Positions 1 through 12,360 are shown, numbered from the stretch's first letter. The stretch: DNA of 64,000 nt from Armigeres subalbatus (GCF_024139115.2 NC_085141.1:246007047-246071046), one strand, 5' to 3'. The notes: generated by a model from the sequence alone, not told the origin. Numbers and translations: made by a program.

Positions 1-1140
1 GATAAAATCCTATGCTCTGTGCATTGGAGATGGGCATAGGTGGCCGATAGAGGGATGAGAACGGTTAATTAGGTGCTCTGGGTATTGACAGCCGCAATGA
101 TGGCGGTTATTTTGTGATGACTCGTGCGGTATGAGATATTCATAAGGGGATGGATGGGTGATGACATAATTCGAAAATTGGTTAACGATGTAATTGAAGA
201 GGATGATCAATCCGGAAATTTATTAAACCTAGCTAAGGAACTGATGTATCAGACAAGCAGGCAAATGAAAATAATTAACTGTTTTGAGGTCCATAGAGTT
301 GTCATTTCATAATTGATCGAATTATAAACAATGGAATGAGACGCAAATGGGCTCGTTTAATTTTTTTGGGTGAGATATATTACATACAGTTTTAAATGGT
401 TTCATTTAATATGAGTAAAATTAGCAAATAGGGTCAATTCAATAATGGCTTATCACTCAGAAATAAATGAGTTAGTTGAAGATACTTAAATCTGAGGCTG
501 AGGTTTTATATTTAAATGGATCACTCACAAATACAAGGATTCAAACTACTTGATGTTGTTACTTCAAGAATCACAATAGAAATAAATTGAAACAATTACG
601 GTGCTTTAATTTGAAAACGATTTTTTTTAATAATAGAGGCCTATGCCAACAAGCCGGATATTATACATAAAGATTATTATCTGTGCAGATTAACCTTGAT
701 GGTGCTTGATGATAGACCTTAATGTAGACAATATAGCTGAGTTCTCATTTAAAAAATGTCGAACTTTTGAGCAATGCATAGTCTGGAAAACCGAGTACAT
801 TTGTCGGTTGTTTTTATGACTATTGGCTATTTTTGCCAGGCTTACACGCTGTGCAAAATGGTCAATCGTCATTTGTTCAGTCAATTACCTATTCATTGGT
901 TATCTTAAACTTTGGAGGTGAATCACTCAGGAAGATAAAATTTATCAATTAGCCAGAACCAAATACCCATAACGGAAAAGATTTATTTTCGGCCAGCAAA
1001 CATATCCGTCCGGTAATTCAATCGTGCCTGTCTCGCATCCACTGATATGGTGCGGCTTAACCGGTCTTGAACCTGTCTGTGTAAGTGTTAATCCAAATTT
1101 GCTCGTATAATTTTCACTACTGGTTCCGTTTATATTCATT
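1..1140. other. AT-rich intergenic DNA, no gene seen
   Basis: Open frames here are all under 70 codons, overlap each other on both strands and show no recognisable domain. No transposon ends or tandem repeats stand out. Confidence 0.6.
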
Positions 1141-1145
1141 TAGCA

Positions 1146-1216
1146 GGTGCATTAACTCGCTTACCGTAGCTCAGAGCGGTAGGACGCGCGTCTACGAAGC
1201 AGACCACGCTGGAGGC
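1146..1216 (+). repeat. degenerate tRNA-like / SINE head
   Basis: The segment has a tRNA D-arm-like start (CCGTAGCTCAGAGCGG) followed by GGTAGGACGCGCGTCTACGA. This resembles the head of the Feilai-like SINEs elsewhere in the window (GGTAAGACGCGCGGCTAC). The B-box GGTTCGA is lost and no SINE body follows, so it is at best an old fragment. Confidence 0.3.
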
Positions 1217-1614
1217 AGTTTGCACTGAACCAAGGCTTTTCATAATCTTATTTTTGTTTTCATATTGAAGTTGTACAGAAACATTGGTTTCTAGTAAGTA
1301 GTAAAATTCTTCTTTATTCAAACATTTTTTGATCTTCAATTATTTTTACATTACAAATTTTTAAAATATAAGTTTAATTTATCATGACGGCCTTTATGAG
1401 GCGCTGATGTATTTTAAAATTGGATAACCTCAAGCTATGTCCATTTAGAATCCGGAATAATAAAATCATCTGTATCTCGGTAACGGATTGACGTACAAAT
1501 AAGGTTAATACATCAAAACATGGGTAATTCACTGTACTTTAAGGGAAAAATATTGATACAAATCATTTCTTATTCAGAAAAATATATTTAAGCTCGTTTA
1601 GTGGAATGTATTAA
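1217..1614. other. AT-rich spacer
   Basis: No coding signal or repeat structure was recognised between the tRNA-like fragment and the foldback repeat. Confidence 0.5.
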
Positions 1615-1865
1615 ACCGTCTAAGACGAATTAAGTACTGTCCATTTAATTCCACCAGTTAATTTTCGTTATCTTTGCAGATACGTAGTTCGACCACAACT
1701 GGTTGGTCGTCTTCAGTGTCTTGTACTTGACGAGTCGAGTCAAGTCGAGTCAAGTACAAGACACTGAAGACGACCACACAGTTGTGGTCGAAATACGTAT
1801 CTGCAAAGATAACGAAAATTAACTGGTGCAATTAAATGGACAGTACTTAATTCGTCTTAGACGGT
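1615..1865. repeat. foldback (snapback) repeat with hammerhead-like motif
   Basis: Two arms of roughly 115 bp, about 1615-1735 and 1745-1865, are near-perfect reverse complements around a short centre of GTCGAGTCAA repeats. The outer ends read ACCGTCTAAGACGAATTAAG and its complement. Each arm contains a 6-bp hairpin flanked by CTGAAGA and GAAA (right arm 1764-1793), followed by a self-complementary ATACGTAT. I recall similar sequences as common in culicine genomes. The layout resembles hammerhead motifs described in Penelope-like retroelements, but no coding region is attached. Confidence 0.8.
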
Positions 1866-1869
1866 CATT

Positions 1870-2275
1870 TCTTATTGTTTCTATTGAAAATTCGCACCTT
1901 TTTTTTTATTCCTCTCATCAAAAGTTGCACACCTCCGGAGTCAACTTCCTTGGCACATTTGTTCCACATTTTGGTCATCTGAGTCGCGTCCCGAGCTGTT
2001 TTTTCACTTTTTCCACTTTTCTTAAGCTTCCGCTTCATTACTGCTCAAAATGTCTCGATGGGCCGGAGCTGTGGGCAGTTGCGTGGATTTATATTTTTAT
2101 CGATGAAATCTTCGTTATTATCGCGGTACCACTGGTTGACTTCCCGGCTGTAGTGGCAACTCGCCAAATCTGGCCAAAACTTCACGGGACCTTTATGAGC
2201 TTTATGGAAGGTCGACCGCGGTTTTTGCGACATTCCTCCTTCTACAGCTTCGAGTCCATCGTTTTATTCGTCACA
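1870..2275 (-). pseudogene. Tc1/mariner DD37E transposase, C-terminal remnant
   Basis: Read on the minus strand, the segment encodes the end of a DDE transposase. The motif FWPDLASCHYS carries the second catalytic Asp. It is followed after 37 residues by the Glu of CPQLRPIE, then FWAVMKRKLKKSGKSEKTA, typical of the Tc1/mariner C-terminus. That spacing is the DD37E signature described in mosquitoes. The HTH and first Asp are missing and no terminal repeats are visible, so this is a dead fragment. Its upstream side is cut by the 5' end of the RTE-like element. Confidence 0.8.
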
Positions 2276-2785
2276 ACGTACCATTGGTACTTCGCGTACC
2301 TGAAGGAATAAAATAGACCCCATCTCGCGGTCCTTAGCCTCTTACCCAGCAACTCCTATCCCTACCTCCCCGTGGTGCTGGCCGGGATACGAGCAACCTT
2401 AGGGAAGATCGGGCAACCAACCCCGGTGGGAACTATGGTCGTATGCTGACAGGGAAGGAAGTTTGCTCCTCTCCGGAGGTATACCTGATGATTTGTATAC
2501 AAATCTTACTGAGCGTCTGTTCTCCATGTCAGGATCGGCTCACAACAGCGTCTGTTCTCCATGTTAGGGGCGGCTGATCATCGTCCGAGTGCCAGCGAGG
2601 GACTCTAAGTGAAACTGTGCACCATGGTCCACCGGAAATAAGGAGGAATGGTCCTCCGGAAATTTAGGGGGTTTGGTGTCAGGTCCTGCAAGTCAGCCTT
2701 TAAAAAATCATAAGCAACGAACAATCAACAAGAGAGTACGGACCGGAACCATCGGCGAAGACCACTGCGACGAAAAGGGACTAGC

Positions 2786-4150
2786 GATTGGAAACTCGGT
2801 TCGTGGAACTGCAAATATCTCAACTTCATCGGGAGCACACGCATACTCGCCGATGTGCTCAGAGACCGTGGATTCGGCATCGTAGCGCTGCAGGAGATTT
2901 GTTGGAAGGGATCAATGGTGCGAACATTTAGAGGTAATCATATGATCTACCAGAGCTGCGGCAACACACACGAGCTGGGAACAGCTTTCATAGTGATGGG
3001 CGATATGCAAAGGCGCGTGATCGGGTGGTGGCCAATCAGTGAAAGAATGTGCAGGTTGAGGATCAAAGGCCGGTTCTTCAACTTCGGCATAATCAACGTC
3101 CATAGCCCACACTTCGGAAGCACTGATGATGATAAGGACGCATTCTACGCGCAGCTGGAACGTGAGTACTACAGCTGCCCAAGCCACGACGTCAAAATCA
3201 TCATAGGAGATTTGAACGCTCAGGTTGGCCAAGAGGAGGAGTTTAGACCGACTATTGGAAAGTTCAACGCTCACCGGCTGACGAAAGAAAACGGCCTACG
3301 ACTAATTGATTTCGCCACCTCCAAGAATATGGCCATTTGCAGCACCTACTTCCAACGCAGCCTCCCGTATCGGTACAACTGGAGATCACCACTGCAGACA
3401 GAATCACAAATCGACCACGTTCTGATTGATGGACGGCACTTCTCCGACATTATCGACGTCAGGACATATCGTGGCGCTAACATCGACTCTGACCACTATC
3501 TGGTGATGGTTAAACTGCGCCCAAAACTATCCGTCATCAACAATGTTCGGTACCAACGACCGCCGCGGTACGACCTAGAGCGACTGAAGCAACCTGATGT
3601 CGCCACTGCATACGCGCAGCATCTCGAGGCAGCGTTGCCGGAAGAGGGTGAGCTCGATGGGGCCCCTTTTGAGGACTGCTGGAATACAGTCAAAGCAGCC
3701 ATTAACGACGCAGCGGAGAACAACGTCGGGTATATGGGTCGAAGTGGACGGAACGATTGGTTCGACGAAGAGTGCAGACAGATTCTGGAGGAGAAGGACG
3801 CAGCGCGGGCGGTCGCGCTGCTGCAAGGTACCCGGCAGAACGTGGAACGTTATAGACGGAAGCGGAGACAGCAGACCCGCCTTTTTCAGGAAAGAAACGC
3901 CGCATGGAAGAAGCGGAGTGCGAGGAGATGGAACAGCTGTGCCGTTCTCAAGATACACGCAAGTTCTATCAGAAGCTCAACGCATCCCGCAAAGGCTTCG
4001 TGCCGCGAGCCGAAATGTTCCGGGATAAGGATGGGAGCATTTTGACGGACGAACGTGTGGTGATCGAAAGGTGGAAGCAGCACTACGAGGAACATCTGAA
4101 TGGCGCTGAGAGTACAGGCAAGGCAGGAAAGTCAAGGCAGCGGAGGAGAT
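2786..4150 (+). pseudogene. RTE-like endonuclease domain and linker, frameshifted
   Basis: An exonuclease-endonuclease-phosphatase fold is readable. It shows SWNCKYLNFIGS near the start, the metal-binding Glu in IVALQEICWKG, GDLNAQVGQ, SQIDHVLIDG and the catalytic His in SDHYLVMVKL. The frame is open from about 2786 to 3895, where a one-base loss moves the continuing protein (ECEEMEQLCRSQDTRKFYQK) to another frame. A second shift follows near 4130. The domain would nick genomic DNA to prime target-primed reverse transcription. It cannot be translated as one protein now. Confidence 0.8.
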
Positions 4151-5706
4151 GACTACGTCAGTTCAGCGGACGATGGAAGCCAACCAGCCCCCACCTTGAG
4201 GGAAGTTAAGGATGCCATTCAACAGCTAAAGGCCAATAAAGCAGCTGGTAAGGATGGTATCGGAGCTGAGCTCATCAAGATGGGCCCGGAAAAGCTAGCC
4301 ACTTGCCTGCACAAACTGATGGTCAGAATCTGGGAAACTGAACAGCTACCGGAGGAGTGGAACAAAGGGGTTATATGCCCCATCTACAAGAAAGGCGACA
4401 AGCTGGAGTGTGAGAACTTTCGGGCGATCACCATCCCTAATGCCGCCTACAAAGTGATATCCCAGATCATCTTTCATCGTCTGTCACTGTTAGTGAATGA
4501 GTTCGTGGGAAGTTATCAATCCGGCTTCGTTGACGGCCGCTAGCCAATGGATCAGATCTATACTGTATACTCCTTCAAAAATGCCGTGAATACCAGGTCC
4601 CAACGCACCATCTGTTCGTTGATTTCAAGGCGGCATACGACAGTATAGACCGCGTAGAGCTATGGAAAATTATGGACGAGAACAGCTTCCCTGGGAAGCT
4701 TACCAGACTGATCAAAGCAACGGTGGATGGTGTGCAAAACTGTGTGAAGATTTCGGGCGAACACTCCAGTTCGTTCGAATCGCGCCGGGGACTAAGACAA
4801 GGTGATGGACTTTCGTGCCTGTTGTTCAACATTGCGCTAGAAGGTGTCAAGCGGAGAGCCGGGTGTAACAGCCGGGGTACGATTTTCAACAGATCCAGTC
4901 AATTTATTTGCTTCGCGGATGACATGGACATTGTCGGCCGAACATATGCAAAGGTGGCAGAACTGTACACCCGCCTGAAACGTGAAGCAACAAAAGTTGA
5001 ACTGGTGGTGAATGCAAGGAAGACAAAGTACATGCTTGTGGGCGGAACCGAGCGCGACAGGGCCCGCCTGGGAAGCAGTGTTACGATAGACGGGGATACC
5101 TTCGAGTTGGTCGAGGAATTCGTCTACCTCGGATCCTTGCTAACGGCTGACAACAACGTTAGTCGTGAAATACGAAGGCGCATCATCTGTGGAAGTCGGG
5201 CCTACTACGGGCTCCAGAAGAAACTACGGTCGAAAAAGATTCGCCACCGCACCAAATGTGTCATGTACAAGACGCTTATAAGACCGGTTGTCCTCTACGG
5301 ACATGAAACATGGACAATGCTCGAGGAGGACTTGCAAGCACTCGGAGTATTCGAGAGACGGGTGCTTAGGACCATCTTTGGCGGTGCGCAAGATGACGGT
5401 GTGTGGCGGCGAAGAATGAACCATGAGCTCGCCCAACTCTACGGCGAACCCAGTATCCAGAAGGTAGCTAAAGCCGGAAGGGTACGATGGGCAGGACATG
5501 TTGCAAGAATGCCGGACAGCAACCCTGCAAAGATGGTGTTCGCTTCCGATCCGACAGGTACGAGACGGCGTGGAGCGCAGCGAGCGAGATGGGCAGACCA
5601 GGTGCAAAACGACTTGGCGAGCGTGGGGCGTATCCGAGGATGGAGAGATGCGGCCTCGAACCGTGCATTGTGGCGTCAAATTGTTGATTCAGTGTTATTT
5701 GTTTAG
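4130..5706 (+). pseudogene. RTE-like reverse transcriptase domain, stop and frameshift
   Basis: RT motifs appear in order: KAAGKDGIGAELIK, LPEEWNKGVICPIYKKGD, ENFRAITIPNAAYKV, FVDFKAAYDSIDR, GLRQGDGLSCLLFNIALE and the catalytic FADDMDIVGR. The C-terminal thumb segment includes YLGSLLTADNNVSREIRRR. An in-frame TAG lies at 4541-4543 and a frameshift at about 4560-4570. From about 4570 to 5706 the frame is open to its natural stop. With the upstream shifts this makes at least four lesions, so the copy is inactive. Confidence 0.85.
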
Positions 5707-5764
5707 ATGTTAACTAAATAAATGAAAAATTTACTTAGGTCTTTGCTTCACAGCTGCATGTCCC

Positions 5765-6897
5765 TTGCCAAAATCACCTGTTTTCTGCAAGTTTGTCCAA
5801 AAAGATAACCCTGAGAGAAGGCTGATGGGGCGATAGCTTTTTGGCCGTGATATAGGCCGTCAATGCACCAGCTGTGATCTCCAACTCATCCGAGAAGTCG
5901 TTGGGAATCAGATGGATGTTGTTAGCATGCTCGTTAACGGCTGCTTCGTGTGGATTGACGATGTTCTATCCAAGATTGTGCGAGCTGACGAAGTGACGAC
6001 CTATTTCGGTAACCTTCTCTGCAGGAATCATCAAGCGATCCTAAGAGCCATTGCTGTCTAATGAATTCAAAGGCAAAATGGGCCGAGGCGCAGATTTTAG
6101 AATTTTGGGAGCCGGGAGAGCGCGGATCTTATTGAAAAATCATTATTTCTGAGGTCCACCATTCTAGCCTGGATAATTTTGGTCATGCGATTGCACTGGA
6201 TCTTAAGCTCAGGCAGCCCAGTACGTTAGTACTGCCTGCTAGTGACATTTCGCAGACGGATCAAATCTTTGTTGAGTATATCAATGTTTAGGGTGTTGCT
6301 TACCTGTTGGGCCTATGGAACATGGTGCTCGCGGGCTAGGGAGAGCGCCTCCTGGATGGCGTTCAGCTGCTCGTTGACGTCTTCGGATGACACTGGATGC
6401 CACTGGTAGTCGATGTTCGCGTCCACGCACCGTTGAAACCTACCCCAGTCGACTCCGTTCCGGTTTGGGATGGTGTTTCCGCACGATTGGTGCTTTGCGT
6501 TTAGGTCTCCGGCGATGATGAACTGCCCCTGCCGCCGAGTGAGCTTGACTATGTCCTTTCGTAGTTCGGCCGTCGTGCCGTTGTCGACTTTGACTTGTCG
6601 AACGTGACGACTCCGACTGAGGTAGTGACTTCCACTTCAACGGCTTTGATGATTTGGAGCTTGAAGTCCGGCAGCAGGCGGTAGGTTATGTTGCTCCGCA
6701 AGGCGATTGCCACTCCTCCCGCTCTGGAGCTTGTTCGATCGAACCTTACCGGCCTAAAACCCGGAATTTTTGCACTTACCTCAGGCTTCAGGTGGGTTTC
6801 GATGATGAAAGCCTAAAGGAAATCGCTGAGCTCGACGATTTTTCTCTTGAGCGAGCAAGCGTTCCAGTTTGCCAGGCCCAACCTAGAAGCCATTTTC
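5765..6897 (-). pseudogene. Jockey-like ORF2: endonuclease and pre-RT linker
   Basis: Translation from about 6897 gives MASRLGLANWNACSLKRK, then ETHLKPEVSAKIPGFRPVR, RTSSRAGGVAIALRSNITY and QFIIAGDLNAKHQSCGNT. These are the standard endonuclease blocks of the Jockey clade. Farther on come LPELKIQCNRMTKIIQAR and NEHANNIHLIPNDFSDELE, the conserved linker just before the RT. Several in-frame stops and frameshifts are present and the RT core is absent. The function would have been target nicking. Confidence 0.7.
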
Positions 6898-7137
6898 AAT
6901 GACGAAAAGGCCCAGAGTGTAGATCTGGTCGAACCGCAGGTTGGCTGAATACTGGAGCCAGCTGGTTCGGGGTGTAGAGTAGGGCGGAATCCTCAGGGAG
7001 TAGAGAATGCTCATCTTGCTGCCGGCGGAATCCAGGAGGAGGGAGCGGGGGCCATTCGCTGGTGGATGTTGCTTGAACCGACGCAGCTGCTGCTGCCAGT
7101 TACTTGTGTGGTTGTAATGATGGGAGGATTGGAATCA

Positions 7138-7497
7138 GTGACGGGAAATGTCATATCGATGTCATGGGACTAACTTGCTAATAACTTTTCACACAAGTCA
7201 TTTAAAATTATGCCTTCCCTATAAACATGTAGCCCTCAAAGGACTCGAAAACTTTTTCTTACAGGCGGCGGGAGAGCCGAATTAGTGTCAAATGACATTA
7301 ATGTCATGACATTCCGTGACATTTTTTTAATCTCGCTCTCATGGCTCACACTTTGTATTTAGAACAATTATCTGTTCGACAAAGTTCTAGGACCTTTTAA
7401 GTACTACATGTTAATCAAAAAATTCGAACTGTAAATGACTTTTGAAAAAAGTTGTTAGGAAATTAGTAATAGCAATGCCATGACATTTTTGTGACAT
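7138..7497. repeat. MITE-like element with GGGAAATGTCA ends (copy 1)
   Basis: The termini read GGGAAATGTCA and TGACATTTCCC, and a cluster of TGACATT/AATGTCA motifs sits in the centre (about 7286-7325). A second copy lies at about 24281-24662 in the opposite orientation; ACTAACTTGCTAATAACTTT here matches the complement of AAAGTTATGAGCAAATTAGT there. It separates ORF1 and ORF2 of the Jockey-like fragment, so it inserted later. No transposase is encoded. Confidence 0.6.
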
Positions 7498-7499
7498 TT

Positions 7500-7970
7500 C
7501 CCTCCACTGAATCGCTCGGCAGGCGGTCGGGATGGCCAGATAGTTAGCCTCGTTAAGCGCAGGAACACGACTCTTCTTCGGATGAGTCCTGGTTGAAGCT
7601 TTCTTCCGGATTTCCAGAAACTCCACTCGCTTTAGGCAGCATTTGGTAGTGGCCCGATGTTTCTCGCCAAAGTTGGTGCACTTGGGATCGGCCACTTCCA
7701 TCATTTCGCACTGGTCGTAGCATGCGGGTTGCCACGCCTGTTGCAGCGCGGCTTCATTCGGAAATTCCGGGTGACATGTTCAAAATTGAAGCAGTTTGTA
7801 CACTACGTGACATCGCGGTTCACTGGCCTGTAACGCTATCAGTCGGAGACAGTATAGTTGATAGCGCCGATCAGTTTTTGATCCTTAACGTGCTCCAGAT
7901 GGATCAGATAAAGCTGGTTATGATACATTTTCGTCTTGTCGTGTCGAGCGATTTTGTGCACCGCGACTGA
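7500..7970 (-). pseudogene. Jockey-like ORF1 (gag) C-terminal remnant
   Basis: The minus strand shows decayed zinc-knuckle cysteines, then PKCTNFGEKHRATTKCCLKR and VEFLEIRKKAST. The last matches the conserved RAEFLEIR-type block after the gag knuckles in Jockey and related clades. There are internal stops near 7780-7810. The protein would bind element RNA. ORF2 follows downstream on the same strand beyond the inserted MITE. Confidence 0.6.
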
Positions 7971-7974
7971 CTTG

Positions 7975-10050
7975 AGTCCAGAGTAGACCCAGAGTAGGCC
8001 CAGATTACTATGGGGAGAAAAAAATGTTGTCTAATTCCACGGGGCACCCCCCAGAATTGTGTCTTTGGGTGAGAAAATCAATCTCTGAAAATTTCAGCTC
8101 AATCGCTTGTTGCATAATCTGGCGCATTTGATTTGAAGTTTGTATGGGGATTTCAGCCAAAATGTATAGGAAAATACACCTCCGTCACTCATTCGATCTT
8201 TAAATTGGATTTGACTGCTCGATTGACCTCAGAATTGCTGAAACGGCAGTTGGTATGCTACAGACCAATTTCACAGAACATTGCATGATGATTAAATGAA
8301 CTTTTATATAATTTTCGGCTGAATTATTAGGAGCTGATTTGTGTATTTTTGGGTTTTTTGATCGAATCGCATGACGGGTCCGGGAGAAAATAACGCCAAT
8401 GCGACGATGCGAAAACGAGAAACGAACGAACGAGCAAAAAACAGTTGGAAAATATGTGTGAGCGGAAGGCACGACCCACCGTGCTGCTGTTCCCTTTTCA
8501 CAGGGAAAACAAAGCAGTGAGCCGTGATGTCCGTGTTGGGGATGTATGAACGGGATTGATTAATTCTGAATTCGTTACCGGGTTTGAAAAGAAGTTATTT
8601 TTTTAATGTTAAATGTAAATAATCAATAGTAGGAGGTTGGGGGTAAAGTGGACAGAAGTCCCGTTTGAGCTAAATCGTTACGAATTTGGCACTTTATCAA
8701 GTGTAGAATAACCGTAGTTAGAAGCTGTTATACTCGATCAGCACTTATGAACCGATCTTTGGTGCCAAATCTCGTTAAAGTTCTAATCAACGGACTAGAA
8801 AAAGCATGTTTGATATGTAAGCCAAAACCTATTCCGGTACCTCTACAGAATTCTGAAACATGATAATTCTAGATATGGTTCTTTGACGTGAATGGAAGCA
8901 GCGGTTTTTTCCAGCTGCTAGCAAAGCCATCAATTGCTTCCTCAAAACCATGCTCGAGTTTCAAAGAGCTGTATCTTGCGTACACTTTTTTGAAATCATT
9001 CAGAACCTGCTGATTGAAATATTAATTAGAAAATTGTTAATGTTTAAGCAGAGTAATGACGTAATCCGAAAGATCGGGATTCTAGTGAACTCTATGCAAT
9101 TTGTTGATGCCTCATCTGTACTTGGTTCACCCATAAATTTACTCAACATAGCGCTTCTCGAGCAACTTTAAAATTGTATTAACAATTCCGAACTAGATGT
9201 GTAGTGACGGAGATAAGCAAATGTTCATTTTGTTTCTTTATGAGGGTGTTTTTAAGAGTTCAAAAATTGAATATTGTACCTTCGTTGTAACCGAAAATTC
9301 ATATTCTTTTATGCACATTTTTTTTTTATTTTATGCACAAAGCTTGTAATTTTTTTTTCTTTCTCTTGTGCATTTTTCCTGATGTTTTCCTTGGCTCTCG
9401 AGATCTCATTCTATATGCCGAGCTCACTCTTGAAAATCGTAGCTTTTTCTTACCGCCACCTTTGGAGTCATTACCAGTCCGATGATCCTTTTGCGGGGAA
9501 ATCTCAGAATATGATAAAGCTCCGTCAATTCAATTGTTACAGCATCTGACGAAGATCTAACCTGTCACATAATGCTAAACAACTACACTACTTTAAACAA
9601 ATCTTTAAGCTGTTGGTTTTTTCATCATTTTTTTCCGTACTCCAATCTTTACTTCTGATGCTCGAATACATTTGTGAATACAATAAAAAAGTACAAACTT
9701 TAATCTGAATGGCATTCAACAAAGAATCTGCAGCCTGCACGTGAATTCATGAATGGTTCTGAACGAGAGGTAGCATTCTTGAAGATAGACGGTTTCAAGC
9801 CATAGAAACAGGGTTCGTAATGCTCACTCAATCTCAGGAGCACAGGATACTCCCTCACGAAAATTTTCGGGGAGAAATTGGTTTTCGGGAAAGAAAAACA
9901 GCCAGAAGAGTGATAACCATTTTTCGCTCACTTCGATTGCCGCCAAACGTTGGTTTGCTCCTTTTCTTTCATATTCGAGTCTTTTCGTGGCACCATAAAT
10001 GCAAATGGTAGTATGTAGCTTATGTGGATTAAATAACTTAACGCTTTCAT
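7975..10050. other. AT-rich region, no supported gene
   Basis: Frames reach at most about 90 codons and look like noise. A GGGGGTAAAGTGGACA block near 8640 resembles one end of an inverted-repeat element, but I found no partner end. Homopolymer tracts lie at about 9318-9365. Confidence 0.5.
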
Positions 10051-10057
10051 ACAGATA

Positions 10058-10136
10058 GCGTGGTGTTGTGGCTAGAGTAAGCGCATCCCCACAGCTATTA
10101 TTGTTACTATTCTGGGTTCGAAACCCGGCGCGGCCA
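10058..10136 (+). repeat. tRNA-derived sequence (SINE head or tRNA pseudogene)
   Basis: An A-box-like TGTGGCTAGAGTAAGC and a perfect B-box hairpin CTGGGTTCGAAACCCGG are spaced as in a tRNA, but the acceptor ends do not pair well. AT-rich DNA without a clear A-tail follows. This makes a polymerase III-type SINE head or an old tRNA pseudogene more likely than a functional tRNA. Confidence 0.5.
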
Positions 10137-12285
10137 TAAAATTTTGTAATTGTTCTGCGATAATTCTCGCGAAAAATGAGTGAGAGGTAAAAGTGATGAA
10201 ACGAAAAAGGATCTTCATCTAATAGGCAAGATTTTCGTTTATCTTCCCAGGCTAATTCTGAAGAAAGATTGATGAGTGAAAGATGATCTTCAACATAAAC
10301 AACGAAAAAAGATTCTCTCTTGGCCCGAAAAACGCTTGCTTTGGTCTCATTGAAACGAGAAGTCGAAACCCTGCATAGAAAACATACCTAAGTCAGTTTG
10401 GTGAGCCTAATCAGTTGTAAAAATTTATAATTGTAATAAAGGCAACAAATGCAAACTGGATGAAAACAACTTGGACCACTTTTTGGACGGCTTTGAAGGT
10501 ATTTTGGGGATATTATTGAATTAAAATATAGATTCTTTTGAAAGTTCTTAATTATAAACATTTTTATTTTATAATAACGGCCTACCAGGGCGCCGTGTAT
10601 TATTGAGCACGACATGTTTTACTACATTCAAATAATGAAAACTATTCTGATTATTATTGATTTAATGTAAACTATGGCTGAAATGCCATGGTGATTTAAT
10701 TTTTGATGTGCACAGAGGCGCAGTCTCGTTTCGAAACGTGGGTAGGACAAAAACTGGATTATCAAATCTGTAGAATTTCAGCGACTCTCCGGAGATTGTC
10801 TCGGATTCCAAAAGATTTTTTCGGACATACTCAGATAAGTTATGAAACTCCCTATGACTATTAAGACAATTATTGGATGGTTTTAAGCAATTGTCTCTAT
10901 CTTCTAGGAATTCGAACCTTTGAAAATCTTCAGAAATATCGCTTCGATCTACTAGTAAAGCTTATGATCGTCCAAGAATCTTTAAGGGTGTTCAGTACTA
11001 TTTAGGGGATTACTCCGAATTTCGGACCTTTTTCTTCCTAACTTCAAAGATTTCATGCAAACATAGGTATATTTGTGATTCCTACATATTCCAAAAATAT
11101 GGAAGCTATCAGAGTTCTTCTTCTCATATGCTTACTACCAGATATCCAGATGTGCTACACAAAGGGATTTGGGCACGAAAAACTAAATTCCCACCCCTTT
11201 GAAAATACATGGGGGACCAAATCCCGTGACACCGTTTTCCGAACTGTAAACCAGCCTTTAGGCATAACGGACGTTAGGCATAATATACGTTAGACATAAA
11301 TTGCCTTATGCCTAATGTATGAACTGCTTCAGTTTCGCATATTTCTGCGATTGTTCTCCCATATCCTTGTTTAGTTTCTCAACTTTTGGGGACGTGCTCG
11401 GCAGTCTAGTGACTACAATTTCTGCCTTGTAGACAGGAAGTCTGGCAAAGACAACATCACATAATGACTACATAGACTACATAACTTTTCTAGGTGAATC
11501 CTCGATCTATACTTCTGCTTATCTATACCTTACCGAGTTAACGAAATTTTCTTTTCGTGGTACTGTGGGAATGTAGAAGTATTCCCGGTCACTAGTAGTA
11601 ACAATAACTGCACACTTAAATTCCTTTCCTTTCCCAACTGACTTGAGCCATAGGTAGTAAACACCAACATTTATTCACTTGGATCGTTGCGCAGTTTATA
11701 CCAGTTCTGACCAATCATGGAGATGCAACTATTGACAAGTACAGATAGTTTTAGCTAAGTTAAGCTGAGCTACATCCTTGATTAGATATTTAACTTTCGA
11801 AATTTCAGAAATTCTCTGAGCCACCCAGTACTAGCAGAAATAATTACATGCTTCCAGAAAATTACCCTAGCTAAGTATTTTCATGCGTAAGACATGTCCT
11901 ACTTGTCCTACCCACTCCCTGCGCCACGGGATGTGCAGTATTCAAGCTTTTAAACAGGAATCGGTAAAACTAATCCGCATATCCCTCGTGGATCTCAACC
12001 TTAGTTTATTCAAAGATGGTGTACGGGTTGAATTAATGATTTGTTTCAAAATTCAACTTTTTGAGATATTTAAAAGAAATTGGATTATGGTAAAACGGAC
12101 ACGTTTTGGTGTGGGTAATATGGACCATATGAAGTACAAGCTTTTTTTTGAAAAGTTTGTATTGTTCATCTCCGAAAACGCCAAGCATTAGGAAATTTTG
12201 CTCATACCAATGGCATTTTTTAATTGATTTTTTATTAATGTAACATGATTTTTTAAAGAAAAATCATTGCGAGGTACCAATATAT
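10137..12285. other. AT-rich region with a small GGCATAA repeat
   Basis: No coding region is supported. About 11257-11325 holds several imperfect ~16-bp units built on GGCATAACGGACGTTA, ending in an inverted copy (TTATGCCTAA). The longest frame (102 codons near 11883) has no recognisable features. Confidence 0.5.
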
Positions 12286-12360
12286 CAGCGGCTCTCAACC
12301 TAAAGTACATGTACCCCTGAGGGTACCTTTGCTACTCTTTGGGGGTACCTGAGACAAATT
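12286..12360 (+). repeat. hAT-like terminal sequence, single end
   Basis: The segment CAGCGGCTCTCAACCTAAAG matches the CAG-GGTTCTCAA type of terminal repeat of hAT elements and their MITEs. Palindromic GGGTACC blocks follow. No matching right end was found before 12870, so it is a solo or truncated end. Confidence 0.4.

Larger units (their letters stand above)
2276..5740 (+). mobile_element. RTE-like non-LTR retrotransposon, nearly full length
   Basis: The element comprises a GC-richer 5' leader (about 2276-2785), a single endonuclease/reverse transcriptase frame broken by mutations, and a very short 3' UTR ending near an A-rich stretch. The 5' boundary is inferred because a second copy of the same leader starts with nearly the same bases (TACCAT, one base, GGTACTTCGCGTAC) at about 13777. 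The apurinic-type endonuclease directly fused to RT, without an upstream gag ORF, points to the RTE clade. The clade call comes from memory of family features. Confidence 0.75.
5765..7970 (-). mobile_element. Jockey-like non-LTR retrotransposon fragment
   Basis: The element reads on the minus strand from a gag C-terminus (about 7970-7500) through an endonuclease (about 6897-6400) to the linker before the RT (about 6350-5765), and stops before any RT catalytic motif. A MITE splits it at about 7138-7497. The RT end is missing because the sequence ends abruptly near the RTE 3' end. Short 5' pieces without the 3' end are atypical of target-primed insertion, so a later deletion or rearrangement is likely. 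Confidence 0.7.

Noticed and set aside
10058..10136. Functional tRNA gene
   Set aside because: The B box is perfect but the acceptor stem does not pair and the anticodon arm is poor, so it is called tRNA-derived instead.
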